DNA of 64,000 nucleotides from Candidatus Alistipes faecigallinarum. Lineage in GTDB: Bacteria; Bacteroidota; Bacteroidia; Bacteroidales; Rikenellaceae. Positions 34,865-44,262 of the stretch are shown here, in pieces. Location of the stretch: positions 62,001 to 126,000 of the forward strand of contig DXDG01000014.1 of NCBI GenBank assembly GCA_019115605.1, given 5' to 3'. Made by a program: the position numbers and the translations under genes. The first letter of the stretch is position 1. Every line of letters begins with the position of its first letter. The notes under the pieces were generated by a model, which had not been told where the DNA came from, did not search any database, and saw nothing but the letters and a program-made list of their open reading frames with translations.

Positions 34865-37255
34865 TCAGTTTTTGAGGGATTCGACGGGGTCGGCATCGGC
34901 CGCGCGGCGGCTCTGCCATCCGACCGAAAGCAGCGCTACAACGGCCGCAAAGAGTCCTGCGGCGAGGAAAATCCACGGTGAGAGGGCGATGCGCACGCTG
35001 TACTCCTCCAGCCAGCGCCGGAGCCCCCAGACGGCAATCGGCACGGCGATGACGAAGGCCACGCCCACGAGTGCCATGAAGCTGCGCACCAGACGCACGA
35101 GCATCTCGCGGCGCGAGGCCCCGAAGACGCGGCGCACGGCGATCTCCTGCCGTTTTTGCTGGATGTAGTAGGCCGCCATGGCGAAGAGCCCCAGCGAGGA
35201 GATCAGGAGCGCCACGAGGGTGAAGATCCCGACGATGTGCAGCAGGCGTTGCTGTGCCGCGAAGTCGTCGGCGATCTCGTCGGTGATGTAACGCCCGGTA
35301 AAGGTGGCGCCGTCGGTCGTCCGGTGGAAGAGCTCCTCGACGGCCCGGTAGGCTGCGGCGTGGTCCCGGCCGGTCTTCACAAGGATGTTCCAGGGATAGA
35401 ATCCGTCGGGATTGTTCACCTCGCGCAGCAGCACCGCGCTCGGGGCGTCGAGCGCCGTGCCGACCTGGAAGTCGCGGTAGATGCCCGCAATGACAATCGA
35501 ATTGGAAAGGTTCTCTCCCACCTTGAAGTCGGGCGCATCCTCCGCAATGCCCAGTTCGCGCAGGGCATACTGGTTGATGTACCAGACATTCGAGGACCAG
35601 AAGTTTCGCAATACGACACTCCCGTCGGCATCGGCCACATGGTTGTCGCGCAGCCGTTCGAGACCCAGAATCCGGAAATAGGTCGAGTCGCCGATGAAGA
35701 TCTGAAACGAGACCATCCGGTCGGGCCCATACTGGAAGGTATTGTTGTTGCCGCGGTCGTGGGGCGTTCCGCATCCGAGTCCGACGGCTTCGACCTCGGG
35801 CAGCGAACGCAGCTCGTCGCAGAAGTGGCGCATCATACTCCGGTCGGGGAAGATACTGGTTTCGATATTGAGGATGTCGCGCGTCTCGTATCCCATCGGG
35901 GCGTTCACCAGATGGCGGATCTGGAGTCCGATGGCGATCGAGGCGGCGAGCAGGGCTATTGTAATGACATTTTGCAGAGCGATGAGCACCCGTCCGTAAA
36001 CCGTCTTGGCGTGACGGCGGAAGGTGCCGCGTACGATGTCGATAGGCTGGTAGCGCGCCACGAGCAGTGCCGGCACCAGCCCCGAGATCACGCCCAGCAC
36101 GACAACGGCCAGCAGGCACCAGCCCGCAACCGGCCACGAGAAGTCGTCCCAGACGGCGACCTTCGAGCCGAGGAGTTGCGAGGCCCACGGGACGAACAGT
36201 TCCGCAACGCACGAGGCGATGAGCAGCGCCGCCGCGCAGAAGAGCGTCGATTCGAGGATCCACTTGAGGAAGATGTCTCCGCGCGAGGCGCCGAGCAGCC
36301 GCCGGGCCGCCATCTCGCGGGCCCGGAATCCGGCCTGTGCCACCGTGAGGTTGATGTAGTTCATCACGGCAAAAATCAGTACCACGAGCCCCACGCCCAG
36401 CAGGATGTAGAGAAACGACCGGCTGCCGTGAGCCAGTTTGAAGGAGTTGTTGACCGGTTCGAAATAGAGTTCGCGCAACGGGATGAGCCGCACCTGCCGG
36501 ACGACATTGCCTATATAGGGCCAATAAATCTCCTTGAAGAAGGCGAGCATGTCGGGAACTTTGGCCTGCAGGTCGGCCCCCTGGCGGGCGAGCAGAAACG
36601 TAATGCCGGCGCCGCTGTTGGACATGCCTTCGTCGTTGGTCGCGTTGGTCTCGGTGATGCGCTCGGCCCGCATGACGATGTCGGCCGCAGGAATCGTCGA
36701 GCGTTCGATGTCGCGCATCACGCCGCTGACGACATAGACGCGCTCGTCGTTGTCCACGCGGAGCGTCTGTCCCAGCGGGTTAAAGGTCCCGAAGACCTTG
36801 CGGGCGAACGACTCCGAGAGGACGACGTTCTCACGGGCGGCCAGCGCCTCGTCGCGCGAGCCTTCGAGCAGCGTGAAGTCGAACATCCGGAAGAAGGTCG
36901 TGTCGGCGTAGAGTACCGAGGCGAGGAACTTCTGCCGGCCAATCTCGACGGGGGTCGTACCCGCATCCGAATCTTCGAAGAAGGCCACCGAACAGGTCGA
37001 TTCGATCTCGGGATAGCGGTCTCGCAGATGTTTCTGGAGGTAGTAGCCGCTGGCCACCGACTCCTCGGAGCAGACGGCATAGATGCGGTCGGCCTTGGTA
37101 TGGTAGTTGTCGACCGTGAACTGGCGGACCGTGTAGTCGGCCACGAGCAGCACGAAGGCCAGCGCCAGGGCCAGTCCGACGAAGTTGACGGCCGTATAGA
37201 GGCGGTTGCGGCTCAGGAAGGTGAACCACGAACGAAGATCGAGTTGACGGAACAT
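34865..37255 (-). CDS. FtsX/MacB-type ABC transporter permease 4
   Basis: A 796-aa permease, first of the four in transcription order. The N-terminal helix (about 21-43) is followed by a MacB-type periplasmic domain, three helices (about 280-400), a second periplasmic domain, and three C-terminal helices. The FtsX core is LLISSLGLFAMAAYYIQQKR followed by QEIAVRRVFGASRREML. It begins 13 bp after the adaptor gene. That four large permeases share one ATPase gene suggests homo- or heterodimeric combinations, but this is inferred. Confidence 0.9.
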   Translation of the reverse strand: MFRQLDLRSWFTFLSRNRLYTAVNFVGLALALAFVLLVADYTVRQFTVDNYHTKADRIYAVCSEESVASGYYLQKHLRDRYPEIESTCSVAFFEDSDAGTTPVEIGRQKFLASVLYADTTFFRMFDFTLLEGSRDEALAARENVVLSESFARKVFGTFNPLGQTLRVDNDERVYVVSGVMRDIERSTIPAADIVMRAERITETNATNDEGMSNSGAGITFLLARQGADLQAKVPDMLAFFKEIYWPYIGNVVRQVRLIPLRELYFEPVNNSFKLAHGSRSFLYILLGVGLVVLIFAVMNYINLTVAQAGFRAREMAARRLLGASRGDIFLKWILESTLFCAAALLIASCVAELFVPWASQLLGSKVAVWDDFSWPVAGWCLLAVVVLGVISGLVPALLVARYQPIDIVRGTFRRHAKTVYGRVLIALQNVITIALLAASIAIGLQIRHLVNAPMGYETRDILNIETSIFPDRSMMRHFCDELRSLPEVEAVGLGCGTPHDRGNNNTFQYGPDRMVSFQIFIGDSTYFRILGLERLRDNHVADADGSVVLRNFWSSNVWYINQYALRELGIAEDAPDFKVGENLSNSIVIAGIYRDFQVGTALDAPSAVLLREVNNPDGFYPWNILVKTGRDHAAAYRAVEELFHRTTDGATFTGRYITDEIADDFAAQQRLLHIVGIFTLVALLISSLGLFAMAAYYIQQKRQEIAVRRVFGASRREMLVRLVRSFMALVGVAFVIAVPIAVWGLRRWLEEYSVRIALSPWIFLAAGLFAAVVALLSVGWQSRRAADADPVESLKN

Positions 37256-37268
37256 CTGACGGTGAGGT

Positions 37269-38531
37269 TTACTTGTTGAGAATCAGCACGTCGTTGGCGC
37301 CGTAGTTCTCGTAGCCCGAGACGATGACCCGCTCGCCCGGCTCCAGCCCTTCGAGCACCTCGTAGTACTGCGGGTTCTGGCGTCCGATGCGGATTGTGCG
37401 CTTGTAGGCGCGGTCGCCCTCGGGCGCGAGGACGTAGATCCACGCGCCGCCCGTCGACTGGTAGAACGATCCGCGGGGGATGATCACCGCGTCGGTCGGC
37501 TGCCCCAGTTCGAGGTGCAGGTAGTAGGTCTGGCCGCTGCGGATGTTGCGCGGATGGGCCCCCGCGAAGGTGAAGTCGGCGCGGAACTGCCCGTTGCGCA
37601 CCTCGGGGTAGACCTTTCTCAGGCGCATCGTGAAGGCGGTGTCCTGCCGTTCGAAGGTGGCGTCGAGCCCCGCACGCACGCGGTCGATGTAGCTCTCGTC
37701 GATCTGGGCCTCGACCTTGTAGTCCGACAGGTCGTTCACCTGGCCGATCTTCTGTCCCGACGAGACCGACTGCCCCAGCACGACGTCCAGCAGCCCCACC
37801 TCGCCGTCGATGGGCGACTTGACCCGCAGGTTCTCGATCCGCTGGCGGATGAGCTGCATGTTGCGCTTCATGTTGGCGAGGTTCTCCTCCATCTGCTCGA
37901 TCTGCACCGTGCGGTAGAGCGAATCCTGCACCTGCCGCTCGGCATTCAGATCGCGCTTGCGCACGGCCAGCTCGTAGTCCTCCTTCGACTGGAGCCACTC
38001 CTCGCGGGCGATCAGGCTGCTGCGGTAGAGCTCCTCGTTCTGCTGCCAGGTGCGGCGCTTGCGCTCGACGTCGAGGTCGAGCTGCGCGCGGTCGAGCCGC
38101 AGGTCGAGCTTCTCCTGCTCCATCGAGATGAGCGTGTTGCGCAGGATGTTCTGCTTCTCGGCCAGCTCGGCCTCGCTGTTCAGGATTTCGAGCGTCAGCG
38201 ACGTGTTGCTCAACTCCACGAGCACGTCGCCCTTGCGGACCGTCGTGCCCTCCTCGACCACGAGCCGCTCGACGATGCCCGCCTCAAGGGGGCTCAGCTG
38301 CACGGTCGTGATGGGCTGCACCTGTCCCGTGACGCGGATGTAGTCGTTGAACTCGCCGCGCACGACCTCCCCGACGGAGATCGTCCGTGCGTCGATGCGC
38401 AGCGTCGAGGAGTGGTCGCGCAGCAGCAGCCACGCGACGAGCAGCAGGAAAGCAGCGCCCGCCAGGTAGGGAATGCCCCGCCGGGTGAAGAGGGCCCGCA
38501 GGCCTTTTTTCTTTTCAATGCGAATATCCAT
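37269..38531 (-). CDS. HlyD/MacA-type periplasmic adaptor
   Basis: A 420-aa membrane-fusion protein that would link the inner-membrane permeases to the TolC-type channel. It has an N-terminal anchor (about 20-40), a lipoyl half-motif (about 70-110: VEEGTTVRKGDVLVELSN), a long alpha-helical hairpin (about 115-235), a second lipoyl half with RVKSPIDGEVGLLDVVLGQS, and a beta-barrel and membrane-proximal domain to residue 420. The operon order channel-adaptor-permeases-ATPase fits a MacAB-TolC-like exporter. Confidence 0.93.
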   Translation of the reverse strand: MDIRIEKKKGLRALFTRRGIPYLAGAAFLLLVAWLLLRDHSSTLRIDARTISVGEVVRGEFNDYIRVTGQVQPITTVQLSPLEAGIVERLVVEEGTTVRKGDVLVELSNTSLTLEILNSEAELAEKQNILRNTLISMEQEKLDLRLDRAQLDLDVERKRRTWQQNEELYRSSLIAREEWLQSKEDYELAVRKRDLNAERQVQDSLYRTVQIEQMEENLANMKRNMQLIRQRIENLRVKSPIDGEVGLLDVVLGQSVSSGQKIGQVNDLSDYKVEAQIDESYIDRVRAGLDATFERQDTAFTMRLRKVYPEVRNGQFRADFTFAGAHPRNIRSGQTYYLHLELGQPTDAVIIPRGSFYQSTGGAWIYVLAPEGDRAYKRTIRIGRQNPQYYEVLEGLEPGERVIVSGYENYGANDVLILNK

Positions 38532-38548
38532 GGTTGATGACGGTTTGA

Positions 38549-39925
38549 TCAGCGGATGAGCGGTTCGCCGTGGTAGTACTCCACCAGGCGCACCTTGATG
38601 ATGTATTGCAGCCGCGCGCGCAGCCGCTCCGAACGGGCCTCAAGCAGCTTGTCGGCCGCCGTCTGCAGGTCGAGCGCCGAGGCGAGCCCCTGGGCGTACT
38701 TGCCCGCAACGGCGTCGTAGGCCAGCTGCGCGGCGGCGCTCTTCTTCGAGGCCTGGACGAACTCCTTGCCGTAGCCCAGCATCTGCTGGTAGGCCTGCGC
38801 CACCTCGCTTTCGAGGGCCCGGAGGGTCTCCATGCGCTGCTGCTCGGCGATGTGCCAGTTGTTGCGGGCGCGGTTCATCGAGGTGCGGCGCGCGAGCCCC
38901 CCGAAGATCGGGATCGACAGCTGCGCCGAGACGTAGAAGCCGCGGTTGTCGCGGAACTGGTTCGGAAACGAGGCGTAGAGCGTGCGGTTGTCGAGGCTCA
39001 TGAAGAAGTTGGTCGAGTAGCCGCCGCCGACGTAGAGCGACGGGTAGAGCGATCCCCGGGCCACGGAGAACTGCAGCCGCGAGCGGCGCACGCCGTAGTC
39101 GGCGGAGAGCGCCTTGGGGTGGTTCTCCAGGGCGTAGGAGACCACCTCGTCGTAGGGCGCCGCGCCCGCAGGGGTCTCGATCGGCACCGCGGTGTCGATC
39201 TCCAGCGGCCGGTCGGCGGGGTAGTTCATCGCCTCGGCCAGTGCGATGCGGGCCAGCGCGAGGTTGTTCTCCTGCTGCGTGAGGAGGTAGTCGTCCGAAG
39301 CCTGCTGCGACTCGACCTCCGCCACGTCGGCGGCGCTGCGCAGCCCCAGTTCGAGCAGCTTGCGGCTCTTCTTGAGTTCGGCCGTGCTGGTTTCGAGCTG
39401 CTCGCGGGCCAGCTGCACGCTCCCGGTGTAGTAGACCACGTCGAAGTAGGCCTGCATGGTCTTGAGCGCCACCTCGTCACGGGCGATCTGCAGCTCCTCG
39501 GCCCCCTGCAGGCGCATCACCTTCGCGGCCCGCACCGTGTTGATGCCGGTCAGCCCGGCAAACAGGGGCAGCTGCCCCGAGACGCCGTAGGAGTTGTCGA
39601 AGTTCGAGACATCGGTGTAGGTGTTCGTTTCGGGATCGACCGAGCGGCCGAAGCTCGTCGAGGCGCCGACCGAGCCGCTCACCGAGGGGACCAGCGCGGC
39701 GACCGACTCGATGTAGTCCTGGCGGTAGCTGCGGTTCGTGTAGTCCTGCCGGCGGACGGCAGGGCTGTGCTCGACGGCATAGCGCATGCAGTCGTTGAGC
39801 GACATCGGCGCGGCGGTGCGGAGCGTATCGGCGCCGGCCGGTGCGCCGGGCTGCCATTCGGCGCTCCGGGCCGCGGCCACTGTCCAGAAAATGGACATCA
39901 GAAGGATTGAAACCGTGCGTTTCAT
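38549..39925 (-). CDS. TolC-family outer-membrane channel
   Basis: A 458-aa outer-membrane efflux protein with a signal peptide (about 1-21). The two structural repeats of TolC are visible, each starting with a conserved alpha-helix (LNDCMRYAVEHSPAVRRQDY at about 43-62 and YDEVVSYALENHPKALSADY further on). The outer-membrane strand segments (FGRSVDPETNTYTDVSNF) and long helices follow. It is the first gene of the export operon and lies 28 nt downstream of the predicted sigma-54 start site. Confidence 0.94.
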   Translation of the reverse strand: MKRTVSILLMSIFWTVAAARSAEWQPGAPAGADTLRTAAPMSLNDCMRYAVEHSPAVRRQDYTNRSYRQDYIESVAALVPSVSGSVGASTSFGRSVDPETNTYTDVSNFDNSYGVSGQLPLFAGLTGINTVRAAKVMRLQGAEELQIARDEVALKTMQAYFDVVYYTGSVQLAREQLETSTAELKKSRKLLELGLRSAADVAEVESQQASDDYLLTQQENNLALARIALAEAMNYPADRPLEIDTAVPIETPAGAAPYDEVVSYALENHPKALSADYGVRRSRLQFSVARGSLYPSLYVGGGYSTNFFMSLDNRTLYASFPNQFRDNRGFYVSAQLSIPIFGGLARRTSMNRARNNWHIAEQQRMETLRALESEVAQAYQQMLGYGKEFVQASKKSAAAQLAYDAVAGKYAQGLASALDLQTAADKLLEARSERLRARLQYIIKVRLVEYYHGEPLIR

Positions 39926-39963
39926 GCGGATTCAGCTTTTTTTCATCGTTCGGACCTTTTTCC

Positions 39964-39981
39964 TGCGAACCCGATGCCAAA
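39964..39981 (-). promoter_or_regulatory. Sigma-54 (RpoN) promoter of the export operon
   Basis: On the minus strand the sequence TTTGGCATCGGGTTCGCA has the GG (-24) and GC (-12) doublets separated by exactly 10 bp, as required for sigma-54. The match to TTGGCACGN4TTGCA is good on the -24 side and fair on the -12 side. The predicted start is near 39953, 28 nt before the TolC-type gene. The adjacent NtrC-type activator supports the assignment. Confidence 0.8.
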
Positions 39982-40034
39982 CTGATTAAATTGCTGTATT
40001 GCAGCGTGATGTGATTTCGGATCGGGAGGCTGTC

Positions 40035-40110
40035 TGTCAAAAAAATAGACGGTCGCGTAAAAAAACTGGACACCCTGGCGTGTTTTTCCGGCGAAACCGC
40101 TAATTTTAGC
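40035..40110. promoter_or_regulatory. Cluster of palindromes, candidate activator-binding sites
   Basis: The divergent region (39926-40157) contains TGTC-N9-GACG (40035-40051), ACAC-N6-GTGT (40070-40083), GTTTTTCCGGCGAAAC (40082-40097) and GCTAATTTTAGC (40099-40110). They lie about 70-145 bp upstream of the sigma-54 promoter, a normal distance for NtrC-type enhancer sites. Which of them is bound cannot be told from sequence. Confidence 0.45.
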
Positions 40111-40157
40111 ACTGGAAAACGCGCCGCAACTCGCGGGGCGGACAAAAACGGACGGCC

Positions 40158-41522
40158 ATGGCCAGGGAAAAAGAGGGTACGCTGCTTGTCGTCGACGACA
40201 ACCGCAGCATTCTGGAGGCGCTCCAGCTGCTGCTGGGCGGTTATTTCGCGCGGGTGCTGACGCTTCAGTCGCCCAACCGGCTCGCCACGCTGCTGCGCGA
40301 GGAGCCGGAGATCGACGTCATCCTGCTCGACATGAACTTCACGGCGGGCATCAACACCGGCAACGAGGGTTTCTACTGGCTGCAGGAGATCCGCCGCCTG
40401 CGCCCCGGGATCCAGGTGGTGCTCTTCACGGCCTATGCCGACATCGACCTGGCGGTGAGGGCCATGCGCGACGGAGCGGTCGACTTCGTCGTCAAGCCGT
40501 GGGACAACGACCGGCTGGTGGCGGCCCTGCAGGGGGCCTACAACCTCGCGCGTTCGCAGCGCGAGGTGAAGCAGCTGAAGGAGATCAAGCGCGAGCTGAC
40601 CCAGGAGGAGCCGATGTTCTGGGGCACGAGCCCCGCCATGCGGCGTGTCCGCGAGCTGGTCGAAAAGGTCGCGGCCACCGATGCCAACATCCTCATCACG
40701 GGCGAAAACGGCACCGGCAAGGAGATGCTCGCCCGCGAGATCCACAACCGCTCGGCGCGCCGCGGCGAGCTGATGGTCTCCGTGGACATGGGGGCCGTGC
40801 CCGAGACGCTCTTCGAGAGCGAGCTCTTCGGCCACGTCAAGGGGGCCTTCACCGACGCCCGCACGGACCGCGCCGGCAAGTTCGAGGTCGCCGACCGCGG
40901 CACGCTCTTTCTCGACGAGATCGGCAACCTCCCGCCGCACCTCCAGTCGAAGCTCCTCACGGCGCTCCAGAGCGGGCGCATCGTCCGCGTGGGCAGCAAC
41001 ACGCCCGTCAAGATCGACATCCGCCTGATCTCCGCGACGAACCGCGATCTCTACAAGATGGTCGAGCAGGGCGCATTCCGCGAAGACCTCCTGTACCGGA
41101 TCAATACCATTCATATCGACCTGCCGCCCCTGCGCCAGCGGCGCGAGGATATCCTTCCGCTGGCCGAGGGGTTCCTGCGGCGCTACGCCGCGAAGTACGC
41201 GAAGCCGATCGAGGGGTTCGACGCCGAGGCCGTGCGCGCGATGGAGTCCTATCCCTGGGCGGGCAACATCCGCGAACTGCAGCATACCGTCGAGAAGGCC
41301 GTCATCCTCTGCGACACGCCGCAGATCACCCCCGCGACGCTGCTGCTGCGGCCCGGGACGCCCGGCCCGGCCGACGACGGGAACACGACCCTCGAACAGA
41401 TGGAGCGCACGATGATCGCCCGGGCCGTGGAGCGCTGCGGCGGCAACCTCACGGAGGTGGCCCGCCAGCTGGGCATCACGCGCCAGACGCTCTACAACAA
41501 GATCAAACGCTACGGATTATGA
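40158..41522 (+). CDS. NtrC-type sigma-54-dependent response regulator
   Basis: A 454-aa activator. The receiver domain (about 8-125) has the phosphorylated Asp58 in VILLDMN and the conserved Lys in VVKPW. The AAA+ domain (about 152-385) has Walker A GENGTGKE (182-189), a sigma-54 contact loop GAFTDA (229-234; the usual form is GAFTGA), and Walker B GTLFLDEIGNL. A Fis-type helix-turn-helix (LTEVARQLGITRQTLYNKIK) closes the protein. It is divergent from the export operon with its sigma-54 promoter and overlaps its kinase gene by 4 bp (ATGA). Confidence 0.96.
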   Translation: MAREKEGTLLVVDDNRSILEALQLLLGGYFARVLTLQSPNRLATLLREEPEIDVILLDMNFTAGINTGNEGFYWLQEIRRLRPGIQVVLFTAYADIDLAVRAMRDGAVDFVVKPWDNDRLVAALQGAYNLARSQREVKQLKEIKRELTQEEPMFWGTSPAMRRVRELVEKVAATDANILITGENGTGKEMLAREIHNRSARRGELMVSVDMGAVPETLFESELFGHVKGAFTDARTDRAGKFEVADRGTLFLDEIGNLPPHLQSKLLTALQSGRIVRVGSNTPVKIDIRLISATNRDLYKMVEQGAFREDLLYRINTIHIDLPPLRQRREDILPLAEGFLRRYAAKYAKPIEGFDAEAVRAMESYPWAGNIRELQHTVEKAVILCDTPQITPATLLLRPGTPGPADDGNTTLEQMERTMIARAVERCGGNLTEVARQLGITRQTLYNKIKRYGL

Positions 41523-42841
41523 GACGCCGACACTCCAGGGCCGGGATCGCCTACGGACCCGTCGTGGCCTGCGCGCTGCTGCTTGCGGCGGCATCCGGAG
41601 CCTCGGTATGGGCGTTTTTCGCCGGATATCAGGCGCTGCTGATCCTCTTCGTGCCGCTCGGCGTCGTGGCCTTCTACCGGCTGCTGCACCGCTTCGGCAA
41701 CACGATCCGCCGCGTGAGCTTCATGTTCGACGCCGTGGACAACGACGACATGACCTTCCGCTTCAACGAGGATCCCTCGAAGGTGGACAGCGCGATGCTC
41801 AACGCCGCGCTCAACCGCATCAAGGAGATCCTCCTCCAGACGAAGCAGCGCGCCGAGGAGCGCGAACGCTACTACCAGCTCATCATGGAGTGCGCGCAGA
41901 CGGGGCTGCTCACCGTCAACGACGCCGGGAGCGTCTACCAGGCCAACGGCGAGGCGCTGCGGATCTTCGGACTGCACCGCCTGACCCACATCCGCCAGCT
42001 CGAAAACCCTGCGCCCGAGGCCTTCCGGGCCCTGCGCGCCATCCGTCCCGGCGAGAAGCTCCACGTCTCGTGCATCACCGAAAGCGGCGAGATGGCCCTC
42101 ACGCTCGGCTGCGCGGAGATCGTCCTCGAGAAGCAGCGGCTGCGCGTGGTCTCGGTGAGCGACATCAACAACGAGTTGAGCGAGATGCAGATCGAGTCGT
42201 GGAGCAAGCTCACGCGCATCCTCACGCACGAGATCATGAACTCCCTCTCGCCGATCACCTCGCTCAGCGACACGCTGCTCCACCTCGGGCGGCCGCTCGA
42301 CGCCGACGTCGCCCGCGGCCTCGACACCATCTCGGCGACAAGCCGCCGGCTGCTCACCTTCGTCGAGGGGTTCCGGCGCTTCACGCGCATTCCCGAGCCG
42401 CGCAGGGAGCCCTTCGAGGTGCGCGAGCTCTTCCGCGAGGCCGTGGTGCTCGCCGCGGCCGACCGGGGTGCCGTCGCCATCCGCACCGACATCGAACCCG
42501 CCGATACGATGATCTACGCCGACCGGGCCCTCCTGGGGCAAGTGGCGGTCAATCTGCTCAAGAATGCCCGCGAGGCCGTGGGGGACAAACCCGACGGATG
42601 GATCGAGATCCGTTCGCGCATCGACGCCGCGGAGCAGGTCATCATCGAGATCAGCAACAACGGCGGCGCCATTCCCGCCGAGGTCATCGAGAATATCTTC
42701 ACCCCCTTCTACACGACCAAGCCCGACGGATCGGGGATCGGACTGAGCCTTTCGCGCCGCATCATGCAGCTTCACGGCGGATCGCTGCGCCTGACCTGCA
42801 ACACGGCGCAGCGCGTAACCTTCACGCTCCGCATCGACTGA
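41519..42841 (+). CDS. Sensor histidine kinase partner of the NtrC-type regulator
   Basis: A 440-aa membrane kinase. Two N-terminal helices (about 11-55) have almost no periplasmic loop, so the signal is likely sensed in or below the membrane. A PAS-like domain (about 115-220) precedes the dimerisation helix with the phospho-acceptor His237 in RILTHEIMNSLSP. The ATP-binding domain has the N box NLLKNAREAVG, the FTPFYTTKPDGSGIGLSLSR segment, and a normal C-terminus. The start ATG overlaps the regulator's stop. It is the only kinase in the window, so pairing with the regulator is secure. Confidence 0.95.
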   Translation: MRRRHSRAGIAYGPVVACALLLAAASGASVWAFFAGYQALLILFVPLGVVAFYRLLHRFGNTIRRVSFMFDAVDNDDMTFRFNEDPSKVDSAMLNAALNRIKEILLQTKQRAEERERYYQLIMECAQTGLLTVNDAGSVYQANGEALRIFGLHRLTHIRQLENPAPEAFRALRAIRPGEKLHVSCITESGEMALTLGCAEIVLEKQRLRVVSVSDINNELSEMQIESWSKLTRILTHEIMNSLSPITSLSDTLLHLGRPLDADVARGLDTISATSRRLLTFVEGFRRFTRIPEPRREPFEVRELFREAVVLAAADRGAVAIRTDIEPADTMIYADRALLGQVAVNLLKNAREAVGDKPDGWIEIRSRIDAAEQVIIEISNNGGAIPAEVIENIFTPFYTTKPDGSGIGLSLSRRIMQLHGGSLRLTCNTAQRVTFTLRID

Positions 42842-42849
42842 CGCGGCGC

Positions 42850-42985
42850 GCACCCGCACCCGCACCCGCACCCCGCATCCCGCACCCTGCACCCCGCACC
42901 CGCGGCGAGCACCCTGCATCCGCACTCCGCACCCCGCACCCTGCACCTGCACCCCGTACCCGCGGCCCGCACTCCGCGGCCGAAA
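42850..42985. repeat. GCACCC minisatellite after the kinase gene
   Basis: About 18 degenerate 6-8-nt units of the type GCACCCC, GCACCCT and GCATCCC run head to tail. The sense strand of the kinase gene is extremely C-rich and G-poor with regularly spaced YC steps. No gene is present. The bidirectional terminator follows directly. Confidence 0.9.
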
Positions 42986-42990
42986 ACCGG

Positions 42991-43024
42991 AAAAAGCCCC
43001 CTCCGCCGCGGCGGAAGGGGCTTT
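42991..43024. terminator. Bidirectional terminator between the kinase gene and a convergent gene
   Basis: AGCCCCCTCCGCC pairs with GGCGGAAGGGGCT (one mismatch) around a GC loop. It is flanked by A5 on the left and T4 on the right, so it can serve both directions. Confidence 0.88.
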
Positions 43025-43046
43025 TGCGATCCCGGGAACCGGGCCG

Positions 43047-43499
43047 TCAGCGCGGCATCGGAAACGAGAGGGTCCGCGCATCGAGGTACGAACCGATGAA
43101 CGATCCCCACACGGGACGCCGCTCGGGCCCGAGAAAGAACTCCGGCGAAGGGCGCCAGTTCCATGCCTGGCCGTTCGAGAGCGTAACGAAGGGGCCGATC
43201 TGCAGGATGTTGTTCCCGCTGACACGGACCCGCTGCGTCGAGGGGTTCACCGGTACGGACAGCTCCGGACGGCTGCGGTCGGCCGGCTTCCCCGGTTCGG
43301 GCATCGGCAGGTCGGTCGGCAGCGGGTAGAGCACCTTCAGATCGGGCTGCCAGTAGTGCATCTGCGTCATCGTGTCGGGATATTCGAACTTCGGGAGCAT
43401 CGCCTTGCGGGGATCCTCACGGCGCGGAATGGAAAACTCCTGTCCCCGGACGGTCAGCGCTGCAGCGAGCGCCAGGACCGCAAGCAACATGCGTTTCAT
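43047..43499 (-). CDS. Small secreted protein, unknown function
   Basis: A 150-aa protein with signal peptide 1-19 (cleavage near VRG-Q) and no family I can name with confidence; the Pro-rich body (YPLPTDLPMPEPGKPADRSR) and absence of cysteines are its main features. I chose the ATG at 43499 because it follows a strong AGGAGG ribosome-binding site at 8 nt, which is unusual for Bacteroidetes and suggests efficient translation, and because it gives a clean signal peptide. It follows recO by 26 bp on the same strand. It might be a DUF4858-type protein, but that is only a weak impression. Confidence 0.7.
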   Translation of the reverse strand: MKRMLLAVLALAAALTVRGQEFSIPRREDPRKAMLPKFEYPDTMTQMHYWQPDLKVLYPLPTDLPMPEPGKPADRSRPELSVPVNPSTQRVRVSGNNILQIGPFVTLSNGQAWNWRPSPEFFLGPERRPVWGSFIGSYLDARTLSFPMPR

Positions 43500-43525
43500 G
43501 ATAACCTCCTTTTTATTTGCAACGA

Positions 43526-44251
43526 TCAGAAGACCTCTTTTAGTATGCGCACCGACTGCACGGCGCTGACGGCGTCGAGGTGGTAGCCCAGGTAGACGAG
43601 CAGGGCGTTGAGGAACTCCGTGCGTTCGGTGTGCGGAAGGGCGATCCGTTCGAGATGCCGCACGTCGGCGTGGAGCATCTCGTCGAGCAGCTGCGAGCAC
43701 GCCTGCGTCATGCAGGCCGTGTGGGCCGGCCGCGTGCGGACATACTCCCCCTCGCGGATGTCGAACCACGCCCCCGGGGTGTAGGCGTTGCCGGGCTGGA
43801 AGCCCAGCAGCCGGCAGAGGTGGACCAGGAACCAGAGGTGGAAGTTCGCCACGCCCCGCTCGATGGCGTCGAGCGCCCCGACCGAGCTCCAGACAAAGTC
43901 GAAGAGCGTCGCGTTGGGCTCGCATTCGCGGACCAGGCGGTAGAGCACCTCGGCCATGAAGAGCGCCATGGTCGACTTGCGGACGTCGAAGGGCATCTCG
44001 CGCAGCGTGAAGCCGGCGCGCACCTCCTTGAAACGGTGCATCTCCTGCCGCGGGGACTCCAGCCCCTCGAACTCCACGGGAAACATCGGCTGGAAGAGCG
44101 CCAGCTTCGAGCCCCGGCCGTTGCGGCTCCTCACCCCCTGGACCATGTAGCTGCGGCGTCCCCCGACGTCGGTGAGCAGGTAGACGACCATCGACGAGTC
44201 GCCGTATTTGAGCGTGTGCAGCACGACGCCGCGCCCCTTGTAGCTCTTCAT
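43526..44251 (-). CDS. recO: DNA repair protein RecO
   Basis: RecO loads RecA with RecF and RecR in recombinational repair. The 241-aa protein has the N-terminal OB fold (SYKGRGVVLHTLKYGDSSMV, then YLLTDVGGRRSYMVQGVRS) and the helical C-terminal domain. The four zinc cysteines of some RecO proteins are not present as a set. The ATG at 44251 matches the usual start, 11 bp after the prmA stop. Confidence 0.93.
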   Translation of the reverse strand: MKSYKGRGVVLHTLKYGDSSMVVYLLTDVGGRRSYMVQGVRSRNGRGSKLALFQPMFPVEFEGLESPRQEMHRFKEVRAGFTLREMPFDVRKSTMALFMAEVLYRLVRECEPNATLFDFVWSSVGALDAIERGVANFHLWFLVHLCRLLGFQPGNAYTPGAWFDIREGEYVRTRPAHTACMTQACSQLLDEMLHADVRHLERIALPHTERTEFLNALLVYLGYHLDAVSAVQSVRILKEVF

Positions 44252-44262
44252 CGGCGGCGGGT

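Noticed and set aside
40842..40870. GAFTDA instead of GAFTGA in the sigma-54 activator as a defect
   Set aside because: As I recall, this variant is common among Bacteroidetes NtrC-type regulators, and all other motifs are intact, so it is probably functional.
42850..42985. CRISPR-like regular repeats
   Set aside because: Units are only 6-8 nt, directly adjacent and without spacers, and there are no cas genes.
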